Of a stretch of DNA of 64,000 bases, positions 54,914-63,464 are shown in pieces. The position numbers and the translations under genes are program-made. The DNA comes from Streptomyces caelestis. Its GTDB lineage: Bacteria; Actinomycetota; Actinomycetes; Streptomycetales; Streptomycetaceae. Within the stretch, counting starts at the first letter, position 1. Every line of letters begins with the position of its first letter. The stretch lies in assembly GCF_014205255.1 (NCBI RefSeq), contig NZ_JACHNE010000001.1, forward strand, positions 1,178,001-1,242,000, written 5' to 3'. The notes beneath the pieces were generated by a model, which searched no databases, had not been told where the DNA came from, and saw only the letters and a list, made by a program, of their open reading frames with translations.

Positions 54914-56127
54914 CGGGCCAGGTCCTTCCAGGCGACGTCCTTGTCGGTGCGCGGTTCGGCGGGCAGGCCGAGGACGCGCTCGGCGACGATGTTCAGCAGG
55001 ACCTCGCTGGTCCCGCCCTCGATGCTGTTGCCCTTGGAGCGCAGATAGCGGTAGCCGGCCTCGCGGCCGGTGAAGTCGACCAGCTCCGGGCGGCGCATGG
55101 TCCAGTCGTCGTACAACAGGCCCTCCTCGCCGAGGAGTTCCACCTCCAGGCCGCTGATCTCCTGGTTGAGGCGGGCGAAGGCGAGCTTCATGCCGGCGCC
55201 CTCGGGGCCGGGCTGGCCGGCCACGAGCTGCTGGCGCAGCCGCTCGCCGGTGAGCCGCGCGACCTCGGCCTCGACCCAGAGCCTCAGCAGGCGCTGGTGC
55301 AGGTCGTGGGTGCGCGACTGCGGGCGCTCGCGCCAGGTCTTGGAGACCGGACCGATCATGCCGCCCTCGCGGGGCAGCCGCATGCCGCCGATGGCGACGC
55401 GCTCGTTGTTCAGGGTGGTCTGCGCGACCCGCCAGCCCTCGCCGACCTCGCCGAGGCGGCGGGAGTCCGGGATGCGGACGTCGGTGAGGAACACCTCGTT
55501 GAACTCGGCCTCGCCGGTGATCTGCCGCAGCGGCCGCACCTCGACCCCCGGGTCGGTCATGTCGCAGACGAAGTAGGTGATGCCCCGGTGCTTGGGCACG
55601 TCCGGGTCGGTGCGCGCGATGAGGATCGCCCAGCGGGCCACATGGGCGCTGGAGGTCCACACCTTCTGCCCGTTGACCACCCAGTCTCCCCCACTCTCGG
55701 CTTCGCTCGAGCGGGAGGTGCCCCCACCCTCACGGACGGCCCGGGTGCCCAGCGCGGCCAGGTCGGACCCGGCGCCCGGCTCGCTGAACAGCTGGCACCA
55801 GACCTCCTCCCCCGTCCACAGGGGCCGCAGGTACCGCCGCTTCTGCTCCTCGGTGCCGTAGCCCAGGATGGTCGGCGCGGCCATCCCGAGGCCGATGCCG
55901 ATGCGCCGCGGGTCGTTGTCGGGCGCCCCGGCCGCCTCCAGCTCGGCATCCACGACGGCCTGGAGGGAACGGGGAGCGCCGAGTCCGCCGAGGCCCTCCG
56001 GGTAGTGCACCCAGGCCAGTCCGGCGTCGAAGCGGGCCCGGAGGAAGTCCAGGCGGTCGGTCGAGGCCGGCGGGTGAGCGGCCAGCAAGTCCTGTGTGCG
56101 ACGGCGCAGTTCCTCGGCGCTGGTCAT
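54910..56127 (-). CDS. Acyl-CoA dehydrogenase, subunit-like partner 1 (contains inserted repeat)
   Basis: 405 residues. Segments VWCQLFSEPGAGSDLAALG and GDWVVNGQKVWTSSAHVARW in the middle domain and NSIEGGTSEVLLNIVAERVL at the end are family motifs. Between AVRE and DWVV lies an extra stretch GGGTSRSSEAESGG that is a translated Streptomyces palindromic repeat (separate entry). The gene overlaps the quinone oxidoreductase gene by 4 bp upstream and the second dehydrogenase by 4 bp downstream. The pair probably forms a mixed oligomer. Confidence 0.92.
   Translation of the reverse strand: MTSAEELRRRTQDLLAAHPPASTDRLDFLRARFDAGLAWVHYPEGLGGLGAPRSLQAVVDAELEAAGAPDNDPRRIGIGLGMAAPTILGYGTEEQKRRYLRPLWTGEEVWCQLFSEPGAGSDLAALGTRAVREGGGTSRSSEAESGGDWVVNGQKVWTSSAHVARWAILIARTDPDVPKHRGITYFVCDMTDPGVEVRPLRQITGEAEFNEVFLTDVRIPDSRRLGEVGEGWRVAQTTLNNERVAIGGMRLPREGGMIGPVSKTWRERPQSRTHDLHQRLLRLWVEAEVARLTGERLRQQLVAGQPGPEGAGMKLAFARLNQEISGLEVELLGEEGLLYDDWTMRRPELVDFTGREAGYRYLRSKGNSIEGGTSEVLLNIVAERVLGLPAEPRTDKDVAWKDLAR
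55686..55728. repeat. Palindromic Streptomyces repeat inserted in an acyl-CoA dehydrogenase gene
   Basis: On the minus strand the sequence runs from GGTGGGGGCACCTCCCGCTC to GAGAGTGGGGGAG, with CTCCC/GGGAG outer pairing and CTCG/CGAG inner pairing. This motif is repeated many times in Streptomyces genomes, mostly between genes. Here it is in frame and adds about 14 residues. Confidence 0.7.
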
Positions 56128-57089
56128 GCTGACTCCTCCATGACGACGGCGATCCGGCCGGTGGTCAGGCCGTCCGCGACCTTCTGCACGGCGGTGGCGG
56201 CCCCGCCGAGCGGCACGCGCTCGCTCACCAGCGGCTTGATCGCGCCCCGGGCGGCCAGCTCGGTGAGCTGCTCGTGGCAGTGCTGGACGAGCTTCGGGTT
56301 CTTGGTGTTGTACAGGCCCCAGTGCAGGCCGAGGATCGAGTAGTTCTTCACCAGGGCGTGGTTCAGCCCCGGGCTGGGGATCGTGCCGCTGGCGAAGCCG
56401 ACGACCACGATGCGCCCCTCGAAGGCGACGACCTTGGCGGACTGGGCGTAGGCCTCGCCGCCGACCGGGTCGTAGATCACGTCGGCGCCCCGGCCGCCGG
56501 TGGCCTCCTTGACGGCGGCGACGACGTCCTCCGAGCGCCGGTCGATCACGACGTCGCAGCCCAGCTCGCGGGCGACGGCCGCCTTCCCGGAGCCGCCGAC
56601 GACACCGATGACGGTGGCGCCGGCGGCCTTCCCGAGCTGCACGGCCGCGCTGCCGACCCCTCCTGCGGCAGCGTGGACGAGCAGGGTCTCGCCGGCCTCC
56701 AGACCGGCCCGGCGGTGCAGACCGAACCAGCCCGTCTGGTAGCCGATGTGCAGGGCCGCGGCCTCCGCGTCGTCCAGGGCGTCCGGCGCGGGCAGCAGGG
56801 CGGCGGAGTCCGCGACGGCGTACTCGGCGAAGCCGCCGTAGGGCAGCACCGGGTTGGCGATCACCCGGCGGCCGTCCTCGGTCTCGCCGCAGATCTCCAC
56901 GCCCGGGGTGAACGGCAGCGGCGGCCTGACCTGATACTGGCCGCGGCACAGCAGGGCGTCGGGGAAGTTGACGTTCGCGGCGCGCACCTTCAGCAGGACC
57001 TGGCCGTCGCCGGGCACCGGCGGGGCCACGTCCGCCAGGCGCATCACCTCGCTGGGCTCGCCGTTCTCGTGCACGTGCCATGCCTGCAT
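56124..57089 (-). CDS. NADPH:quinone oxidoreductase (MDR/zeta-crystallin family)
   Basis: 321 residues. NFPDALLCRGQYQVRPPLPF and TPGVEICGETEDG at the N-terminus and the cofactor motif LLVHAAAGGVGSAAVQLGKA near residue 140 are those of quinone oxidoreductase-like medium-chain reductases. The zinc ligands of alcohol dehydrogenases are absent. It is the first gene of the overlapping three-gene operon with two acyl-CoA dehydrogenases, where it may reduce an enoyl intermediate or recycle electrons. Confidence 0.93.
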   Translation of the reverse strand: MQAWHVHENGEPSEVMRLADVAPPVPGDGQVLLKVRAANVNFPDALLCRGQYQVRPPLPFTPGVEICGETEDGRRVIANPVLPYGGFAEYAVADSAALLPAPDALDDAEAAALHIGYQTGWFGLHRRAGLEAGETLLVHAAAGGVGSAAVQLGKAAGATVIGVVGGSGKAAVARELGCDVVIDRRSEDVVAAVKEATGGRGADVIYDPVGGEAYAQSAKVVAFEGRIVVVGFASGTIPSPGLNHALVKNYSILGLHWGLYNTKNPKLVQHCHEQLTELAARGAIKPLVSERVPLGGAATAVQKVADGLTTGRIAVVMEESA

Positions 57090-57213
57090 GCGGGGCCTCC
57101 ACGGGACTGCGTCGACTGCGTCGTCTGACCGGGGTCGGTTCGCATACTAAGCGGTCGCTTGCAGATCGGGGAAGTCTCCGGGTGACGAGTACGGCCGAGA
57201 GGCACCGCGTACG

Positions 57214-57786
57214 TCACGACCGCCTGGGCCGGGCCCGCACATGCATCCGCTCCCCCTGCGGTCCGAACAGGCTGAGGAACTCCACGGGCCCCTCCCCCGT
57301 CGACCCGAACCAGTGCGGCACGCGGGTGTCGAACTCCGCGGCCTCCCCCGCCGTGAGCACCACGTCGTGCTCGCCCAGCACCAGGCGCAGCTTCCCGGAC
57401 AGCACGTACAACCACTCGTAACCCTCGTGGGTGCGCGGGTCCGGTTCCTGCCTGCGCTGGGGTTCCAGCACCTTGTAGGCCTGGAGGCCGCCGGGCTGGC
57501 GGGTGAGCGGCCAGTGGGTGCGGCCGAACATCTCGATCGGCTTCGACCGCACCCGCGGGTCACCGGCCGGCGGGGCTCCGACCAGCTCGTCCAGGGCCAC
57601 CTGGTGCGCCCGGGCGATCGGCAGCAGCAGCTCCAGGCTGGGTTTGCGCAGGCCGGACTCCAGTCGCGACAGGGTGCTCACGGAGATCCCGGTGGTCTCG
57701 GAGAGCGCCGCCAGGGTCACCTCCCGCTCCTTGCGCATCTGCCGCAGCCGGGGGCCGACGCCCGCGAGTACCTCGTCCGTAGTCAT
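57214..57786 (-). CDS. XRE-family transcriptional regulator with C-terminal cupin
   Basis: 190 residues. The helix-turn-helix is VTLAALSETTGISVSTLSRL near residues 25-45. A small cupin follows (about 110-180) with HEGYEWLYVLSGKLRLVLGE and EAAEFDTRVPHWF carrying the usual His/Glu ligands. Such regulators respond to a small metabolite. It is divergent from the TrxR-like gene across 78 bp, so control of that gene is the simplest reading. Confidence 0.93.
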   Translation of the reverse strand: MTTDEVLAGVGPRLRQMRKEREVTLAALSETTGISVSTLSRLESGLRKPSLELLLPIARAHQVALDELVGAPPAGDPRVRSKPIEMFGRTHWPLTRQPGGLQAYKVLEPQRRQEPDPRTHEGYEWLYVLSGKLRLVLGEHDVVLTAGEAAEFDTRVPHWFGSTGEGPVEFLSLFGPQGERMHVRARPRRS

Positions 57787-57864
57787 GGTCGTATTGCAGG
57801 TTCGGCAAACACGTTTGTCAATCCCGTAGCACCGGGGCGACTCTCGGCGGTGGAGGTGGTCACC

Positions 57865-58812
57865 ATGACCGAGAAGTACGCAGTGGTCGTCATCGGCGGG
57901 GGTGCGGCGGGGCTGTCCGCGGCCCTGGTGCTGGGCCGGGCGCGGCACCACACGCTGGTCGTCGACGCGGGCGAGCCGCGCAACGCGCCCGCCGCGCACA
58001 TGCAGGGCTATCTGTCGCGGGACGGGATGCCGCCCGCCGAGTTCCTCGCCGTGGGCCGGGAGGAGATCGCGCGGTACGGCGTGGAGCTCGTGCGGGACCG
58101 GGTGGTGGAGGTGGAGAAGGGCGAGGACTTCGCCGTGGTGCTGGCCGGCGGACGGACGGTGCGGGCCCGGCGGTTGATCGTCGCCACCGGGCTGCGGGAC
58201 GAGCTGCCGGCGGTCCCCGGGGTCGCCGAGCGGTTCGGCCGGGACGTGCTGCACTGCCCGTTCTGCCACGGCTGGGAGGTGCGCGACCAGCCGTTCGGGG
58301 TGCTGGCGTCGAGCCCGGCGAGCGTGCACCAGGCGCTGATCGTGTCCCAGTGGTCGAAGGACGTGCGGTTCTTCCTGCACACGGTCGCCGAGGAGGAGCT
58401 GTCCGACCAGGACCTGCGCCGGCTGGCCGCGGCCGGGGTGGACGTGGTGCCCGGCGAGGTCGCGGGGCTGGTGGTCGAGGACGACCGGCTCACCGGTGTC
58501 CGGCTCGCTGGGGACACCCCCTCTGCGGAAGGTACGACGCACGCCCGCTCCGTGCTGTTCGTCGGCCCGCGCCCGGTCCCGCAGACCGGCCTGCTGGAGC
58601 GCCTCGGTGCCGAGCTGCACGAGACGCCCTTCGGCGCGTACCCGGTGGTCGACCCGACGGGGCTGACGACCGTCTCGGGCGTGTGGGCCGCGGGCAACGC
58701 GATCGGCTTCGCCGAGCAGGTCGTGCACGCGGCGAGCGGCGGGTACCGGGCGGCGTCCGCGATCGTCGGGGATCTGCTGATGGCCGACCTCGACATGGCC
58801 GCCCGGGAGTAG
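57865..58812 (+). CDS. Thioredoxin reductase-like FAD/NAD(P) oxidoreductase with CPFC motif
   Basis: 315 residues from ATG 57865 with GGAGG upstream. FAD motif VVVIGGGAAGLSAALVLGRA at the N-terminus, redox motif DVLHCPFCHGWE near residue 135, and a C-terminal FAD contact GVWAAGNAIGFAEQVVHAAS. CPxCHG proteins of this group include dithiol oxidases such as GliT and HlmI rather than thioredoxin reductases (CATCDG). The substrate is unknown. Controlled probably by the divergent XRE-cupin regulator. Confidence 0.92.
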   Translation: MTEKYAVVVIGGGAAGLSAALVLGRARHHTLVVDAGEPRNAPAAHMQGYLSRDGMPPAEFLAVGREEIARYGVELVRDRVVEVEKGEDFAVVLAGGRTVRARRLIVATGLRDELPAVPGVAERFGRDVLHCPFCHGWEVRDQPFGVLASSPASVHQALIVSQWSKDVRFFLHTVAEEELSDQDLRRLAAAGVDVVPGEVAGLVVEDDRLTGVRLAGDTPSAEGTTHARSVLFVGPRPVPQTGLLERLGAELHETPFGAYPVVDPTGLTTVSGVWAAGNAIGFAEQVVHAASGGYRAASAIVGDLLMADLDMAARE

Positions 58813-58905
58813 AGGTGCCGCCTGCGCGATCGCCGGCGGCCTGACGGCGGACCGCGACCCCGCCGTCCGGGTGTAGAGGCGGCTCCTGCGGTGCACCATG
58901 GCTGC

Positions 58906-60444
58906 ATGCTGTTGCACCGGCTGGCCCGAGTGTCCCAGGAGGTCGCCGCCACCTCGGCGCGGTCCCGGAAGACGGCCCTGCTCGCGGAGCTCTTCCGGGA
59001 CGCTGAGGGGGATGACGTGCCGATCGTCATCCCGTACCTGGCGGGCCGGCTGCCGCAGGGCCGGATCGGCGTCGGCTGGAAGGTGCTGAGCCGCCCGGTC
59101 GCCCCCGCCGCCGAGCCGGGCCTGACCGTGCGGGAGCTGGACGCCCGGCTGTCGGAGCTGGCCAAGGTGTCCGGCCCCGGCTCCCAGGCGGAACGGGCCC
59201 GGCTGGTCGGGGAGTTGATGGGCGCGGCCACCGAGGACGAGCAGCGGTTCCTGATCGGGCTGCTCACCGGCGAGGTGCGGCAGGGCGCGCTGGACGCGGT
59301 CGCGGTCGAGGGACTGGCCCAGGCGACCGGGGCGCCCCCGGCGGACGTACGGCGGGCCGTGATGCTCGCCGGCTCCCTCCAGACGGTCGCCGAGGCGCTG
59401 CTGACGGACGGCCCCGCCGCCCTGGACCGCTTCCGCCTCACCGTCGGCCGTCCGGTCTGGCCGATGCTGGCGCACAGTGCCTCCTCCGTCGCCGAGGCGG
59501 CGGACAAGCTCGGCGCCTGCGCGGTCGAGGAGAAGCTGGACGGCATCCGCGTCCAGGTGCACCGGGACGGCGACACGGTACGGCTCTACACCCGCACCCT
59601 CGACGACATCACCGACCGCCTGCCCGAAGTGACGGCCGCCGCGCTGGAGTTGCGGGGCGAGCGGTTCATCCTCGACGGCGAGGTGATCTCCTTCGACGAG
59701 GGCGGCCGCCCCCGCTCGTTCCAGGAGACCGCCGGCCGCGTCGGCTCGCGCACGGACGTGGCGACGGCGGCACGCGCGGTGCCGGTCTCCCCCGTCTTCT
59801 TCGACGCGCTCTCCGTCGACGGCCACGATCTGCTCGACCTGCCGTTCGCCGAGCGGCACGCCGAGCTGGCCCGGCTGGTCCCCGAGCCGATGCGGGTGCG
59901 CCGTACGACGGTGTCCGGCCCGGAGGACCTGCACACGGCGGAGGAGTTCCTCGCCGAGACGCTGAAGCGCGGCCACGAGGGCGTCGTCGCCAAGGCGCTG
60001 GACGCCCCCTACAGCGCGGGCCGGCGCGGCGCGTCCTGGCTGAAGGTCAAGCCCGTCCACACCCTCGACCTGGTCGTCCTGGCCGCCGAGTGGGGCCACG
60101 GCCGCCGCACGGGCAAGCTCTCCAACCTCCATCTGGGCGCCCGCACCGCCGACGGCGGCCTCGCCATGCTCGGCAAGACCTTCAAGGGCATGACCGACGC
60201 GATGCTGACCTGGCAGACGGAACGGCTCCAGCAGCTCGCCGTCGACGACGACGGCCACGTCGTGACCGTCCGCCCGGAGCTCGTCGTCGAGATCGCCTAC
60301 GACGGCCTCCAGCGCTCCACCCGCTACCCGGCCGGCGTCACCCTGCGCTTCGCCCGCGTCGTCCGCTACCGGGAGGACAAGCGCCCCGAGGACGCCGACA
60401 CGGTCGAGACGCTGCTGGCCGCGCATCCGGAGGTGAGCCCGTGA
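58906..60444 (+). CDS. ATP-dependent DNA ligase
   Basis: 512 residues from ATG 58906, where family similarity (MLLHRLARVSQEVAATSARS) begins. The N-terminal helical DNA-binding domain (to about 190) is followed by the nucleotidyltransferase with motif I EEKLDGIRVQVH (Lys attacked by ATP), motif III FILDGEVISFDE, motif IV GHEGVVAKALDAPY and motif V SWLKVKP. An OB-fold completes it. It seals nicks in double-stranded DNA in an accessory repair role besides NAD-dependent LigA. It overlaps the NUDIX gene by 4 bp. Confidence 0.95.
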   Translation: MLLHRLARVSQEVAATSARSRKTALLAELFRDAEGDDVPIVIPYLAGRLPQGRIGVGWKVLSRPVAPAAEPGLTVRELDARLSELAKVSGPGSQAERARLVGELMGAATEDEQRFLIGLLTGEVRQGALDAVAVEGLAQATGAPPADVRRAVMLAGSLQTVAEALLTDGPAALDRFRLTVGRPVWPMLAHSASSVAEAADKLGACAVEEKLDGIRVQVHRDGDTVRLYTRTLDDITDRLPEVTAAALELRGERFILDGEVISFDEGGRPRSFQETAGRVGSRTDVATAARAVPVSPVFFDALSVDGHDLLDLPFAERHAELARLVPEPMRVRRTTVSGPEDLHTAEEFLAETLKRGHEGVVAKALDAPYSAGRRGASWLKVKPVHTLDLVVLAAEWGHGRRTGKLSNLHLGARTADGGLAMLGKTFKGMTDAMLTWQTERLQQLAVDDDGHVVTVRPELVVEIAYDGLQRSTRYPAGVTLRFARVVRYREDKRPEDADTVETLLAAHPEVSP

Positions 60445-60899
60445 AGCGCAGTGCCGGTCTGCTGCTCTTCCACCACACCGACGACGGCCTCGAAGTGCTG
60501 CTCGGCCACATGGGCGGCCCGTTCTTCGCCCGGCGCGACGCCGGGGCGTGGACCATCCCCAAGGGCGAGTACGAGCCCGACGAGTCCGCCTGGGCGGCGG
60601 CCCGGCGCGAGTTCGAGGAGGAACTGGGGCTGTCCCCGCCCGACGGCGAGGGCCTCCCCCTGGGCGAGGTCCGGCAGACAGGCGGCAAGATCGTCACGGC
60701 CTGGGCGATCGAGGCGGACCTCGACCCGGCGACGATCGCGCCCGGCACGTTCCGGATGGAGTGGCCGCCGAGGTCGGGACAGCTCCAGGAGTTCCCCGAG
60801 CTGGACCGGGTGGCGTGGTTCGGGCTCGACCGGGGCCGCGAGGTGATCGTCAAGGCGCAGGCGGCGTTTCTCGACCGCCTGGCGGAGCACTCGCCCTGA
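60441..60899 (+). CDS. NUDIX hydrolase
   Basis: 152 residues from GTG 60441, which overlaps the ligase stop (GTGA). A full NUDIX box is visible: GEYEPDESAWAAARREFEEE, then LGL. GGPFFARRDAGAWTIPKG is typical of the diadenosine polyphosphate/(d)NTP-type group. Coupling to a DNA ligase suggests clearing of a nucleotide by-product such as an adenylylated intermediate or damaged NTP; this is inference. Confidence 0.93.
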   Translation: MKRSAGLLLFHHTDDGLEVLLGHMGGPFFARRDAGAWTIPKGEYEPDESAWAAARREFEEELGLSPPDGEGLPLGEVRQTGGKIVTAWAIEADLDPATIAPGTFRMEWPPRSGQLQEFPELDRVAWFGLDRGREVIVKAQAAFLDRLAEHSP

Positions 60900-60975
60900 G
60901 GAGACGCTCCCGCGTTGCGGTCACCTCCGCCGCGCGGGAAGGTCGGAATACAGCCCGCACCGAGGGAGGTCAGCC

Positions 60976-62361
60976 ATGCCCATCGCAACGGTGAACCCGG
61001 CGAACGGCGAGACGCTCAAGACGTACGAGGCCATGGGCGAGGAGGAGATCGAGCGCCGGCTCCAGCTCGCGGAGGCCACGTTCCGCACGTACCGGACGAC
61101 GACGTTCGACGAGCGCGCCCGGCTGATGAGGAAGGCCGCCGACCTCCTCGAAGAGGACCAGCAGGACATCGCCCGCGTGCTGACCACCGAGATGGGCAAG
61201 CCGATCCAGCAGGCCCGGGCCGAGGCCGCGAAGTGCGCCAAGGCGATGCGCTGGTACGCCGACCACGCCGAGGAACTGCTCGCCGACGAGGAGCCCTCCG
61301 ACACCGACGTGAAGGACTCCGGCGCCTCGCGGGTACGGGTGCGCTACCGGCCGCTGGGACCGGTGCTGGCGGTCATGCCGTGGAACTTCCCGCTGTGGCA
61401 GGTGGTCCGCTTCGCCGCGCCCGCCCTGATGGCCGGGAACGTGGGTCTGCTCAAGCACGCCTCGAACGTCCCCCAGACCGCCCTCTACCTGGAGGACCTG
61501 TTCCACCGGGCGGGCTTCACGGAGGGCTGCTTCCAGACCCTGCTGATCGGCTCAGCCGCGGTCGACGACATCCTGCGCGACGAGCGGGTCAAGGCGGCCA
61601 CCCTCACCGGCAGCGAGCCCGCGGGCCGCGCGGTCGCCTCCACCGCCGCTGAGATGATCAAGAAGACGGTGCTGGAGCTGGGCGGCAGCGACCCCTTCGT
61701 CGTCATGCCCTCCGCCGACATCGACCGGGCCGCGCGGGTCGCGGTGACCGCGCGGGTGCAGAACACCGGGCAGTCCTGCATCGCCGCCAAGCGGTTCATC
61801 GTGCACACGGACGTCTACGACGCCTTCGCCGAGCGTTTCGCCGAGGGCATGAAGGCGCTGAAGGTCGGCGACCCGATGGCCGAGGAGACCGAGGTCGGGC
61901 CGCTCTCCAGCGAGCAGGGACTGCGCGACGTGGAGGAGCTGGTCGACGACGCGGTGCGCGGCGGTGCCGAAGTGCTGTGCGGTGGCGAACGGCCGGACGG
62001 GCCGGGCTGGTACTACGCGCCGACCGTCCTCGCCGGCATCACCCGGGAGATGCGCATCCACCGGGAGGAGGCGTTCGGACCGGTCGCCACGCTGTACCGG
62101 GCGGCCGACCTGGACGAGGCCGTACTGATCGCGAACGACTCGCCGTTCGGACTGAGTTCCAACGTGTGGACGCGGGACGAGGCCGAGGTGGACCGGTTCG
62201 TCCGGGACCTGGAGGCGGGCGGTGTGTACGTCAACGGGATGACGGCCTCGCATCCGGCATTCCCGTTCGGCGGAGTGAAGCGGTCCGGGTACGGGCGTGA
62301 GCTGTCCGGGCACGGAATCCGCGAGTTCTGCAACATCACGACCGTTTGGCACGGTGCGTGA
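60976..62361 (+). CDS. Aldehyde dehydrogenase, succinate-semialdehyde dehydrogenase-like
   Basis: 461 residues. Catalytic residues are in LELGGSDPFVVMPSADID (Glu) and NTGQSCIAAKRFIVH (Cys), with the cofactor region VMPWNFPLWQVVRFAAPALM and TLTGSEPAGRAVASTAAE. The total length and NPANGETL start match the NAD(P)-dependent succinate-semialdehyde dehydrogenase (GabD) group. It is likely part of GABA or aldehyde breakdown. No partner gene for GABA transaminase is adjacent. Confidence 0.93.
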   Translation: MPIATVNPANGETLKTYEAMGEEEIERRLQLAEATFRTYRTTTFDERARLMRKAADLLEEDQQDIARVLTTEMGKPIQQARAEAAKCAKAMRWYADHAEELLADEEPSDTDVKDSGASRVRVRYRPLGPVLAVMPWNFPLWQVVRFAAPALMAGNVGLLKHASNVPQTALYLEDLFHRAGFTEGCFQTLLIGSAAVDDILRDERVKAATLTGSEPAGRAVASTAAEMIKKTVLELGGSDPFVVMPSADIDRAARVAVTARVQNTGQSCIAAKRFIVHTDVYDAFAERFAEGMKALKVGDPMAEETEVGPLSSEQGLRDVEELVDDAVRGGAEVLCGGERPDGPGWYYAPTVLAGITREMRIHREEAFGPVATLYRAADLDEAVLIANDSPFGLSSNVWTRDEAEVDRFVRDLEAGGVYVNGMTASHPAFPFGGVKRSGYGRELSGHGIREFCNITTVWHGA

Positions 62362-62386
62362 GTGTTGCGGGGCTACGATCCCGTCT

Positions 62387-62623
62387 GTGAACCGCGAAGT
62401 GACTCTGCCTTTGATCGTCGACGACCGCGGGACCTTGCAGGTGGCTGCGGCCGATGTCAGCAAGCTGTTGCGGACGGTGGGGGGTCGGTGGGTGCGGCTG
62501 GTGGAGGCCGGGGAGTCGGGGCTCGACGAGGATACGGTCGCCGAGTTGGCCATTGAGCTGGCGAAACTGGCCGATCGTATTGATGTGGCGTGTATCGCGC
62601 ACAGCAGTGGGGGTGCGACGTAG
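62387..62623 (+). CDS. DUF6213 family small protein
   Basis: 78 residues from GTG 62387; longer open frames upstream overlap the aldehyde dehydrogenase and lack similarity. LPLIVDDRGTLQVAAADVSK, then LLRTVGGRWVRLVEAGESG and LAKLADRIDVACIAHSS form a strongly conserved-looking Streptomyces family of unknown function. No membrane segment. It lies 25 bp after the dehydrogenase and may be co-transcribed. Confidence 0.85.
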   Translation: MNREVTLPLIVDDRGTLQVAAADVSKLLRTVGGRWVRLVEAGESGLDEDTVAELAIELAKLADRIDVACIAHSSGGAT

Positions 62624-62625
62624 TC

Positions 62626-62706
62626 GCGGCGTGTGCGGGTGTGTTGTGGCTGGCCGCGCCCACACGGCGGAGCCGCCGTTCGACACAGCCCCGCGCCCCT
62701 AAGAGG
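62626..62706. repeat. Streptomyces intergenic repeat element (REP-like)
   Basis: The stretch with GGCTGGCCGCGCCCACACGG, CGGAGCCGCC and CACAGCCCCGCGCCCCTAA is a form of the common Streptomyces extragenic repeat that contains a GGCGGAGCCGCC hairpin. Its end also provides the stop codon (TAG, 62699-62701) of the TenA-like gene on the minus strand. Confidence 0.6.
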
Positions 62707-63367
62707 GCGGGTCCCCCAGCGTGGACCAGAACATCGCCTCGTATACCTGAAGCAGGCGGCCGTGTTCATGTGCTCGTTTCTCGTCGAGGCGCCCGGCGTC
62801 CAGAGCCGCCTGCACCGCTGCCGTCGCCAGCGTGTCCAGCTCGGGTGACGGCTCCGCGAAGAAGTCGAAGAAGGCGCACGCCTCCTCCGTGAAGCCGTAA
62901 TGGGCACGCAGGGCCTCGGCGATCGTCGCGCAATAGCCGCCCCACGCGGAGAAGTTGGCGGTCAGGGCCAGGACGACGTCCGCCGGTGAGGCGTTGAGGG
63001 CCAGCCAGGCGACGTACGCGGGGTAGGCCTGGCAACCAGGAAGCGGCTCGTACGACGCCTCCCCCGCCTCGTCCACACCGCACGCTCGCGCAAAGGCCAC
63101 CAGTCGCTCACCGGCCAGCACCTCGCCCTCCGCGAGCGTGATGAAGAAGGCCGCGGCCTCCGGGTCCCTCACGCGGGAGCGCTCCGCCAGATGTTCGAAC
63201 GCCCGGCGGTCCGCCGGGATCACCCACGTCTGTTCCAGGGCGAGGGCGGCGAGCGTGGTCAGGGGTGCCGTGCCGTCGGCGATCCGGGGGACCAAGGCGT
63301 TGGACCGTGGGTCCGGAGCGAGGTTCGCGGTGGTCGTCGTCAGCAGGTCCCGGGCCGGGTGCCTCAT
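62699..63367 (-). CDS. TenA/thiaminase-like family protein
   Basis: 222 residues from ATG 63367. All-helical TenA fold segments ALEQTWVIPADRRAFEHLAE and CQAYPAYVAWLALNASPADV and SAWGGYCATIAEALRAHYGF and the C-terminal ACAFFDFFAEPSPELDTLAT are visible. TenA proteins hydrolyse thiamine breakdown products, and some divergent members bind other ligands. The active-site Cys typical of TenA is not clearly placed, so the substrate may differ. Three phased palindromes lie about 100-145 bp upstream. Confidence 0.75.
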   Translation of the reverse strand: MRHPARDLLTTTTANLAPDPRSNALVPRIADGTAPLTTLAALALEQTWVIPADRRAFEHLAERSRVRDPEAAAFFITLAEGEVLAGERLVAFARACGVDEAGEASYEPLPGCQAYPAYVAWLALNASPADVVLALTANFSAWGGYCATIAEALRAHYGFTEEACAFFDFFAEPSPELDTLATAAVQAALDAGRLDEKRAHEHGRLLQVYEAMFWSTLGDPPS

Positions 63368-63464
63368 CGCGTCCTCCGTCGTGGGGGTGTGGACACGAGC
63401 CTGGCACGGCGTCCCCGACCCGGGATAGTCCGACGCGAGATCGGCGCCCCACCGGGTGATCGTG

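Noticed and set aside
58500..58545. GGGGACACCCCCTCTGCGG stretch in the TrxR-like gene as another inserted repeat
   Set aside because: Only a short symmetric core is visible and the protein length fits the family, so an insertion cannot be claimed.
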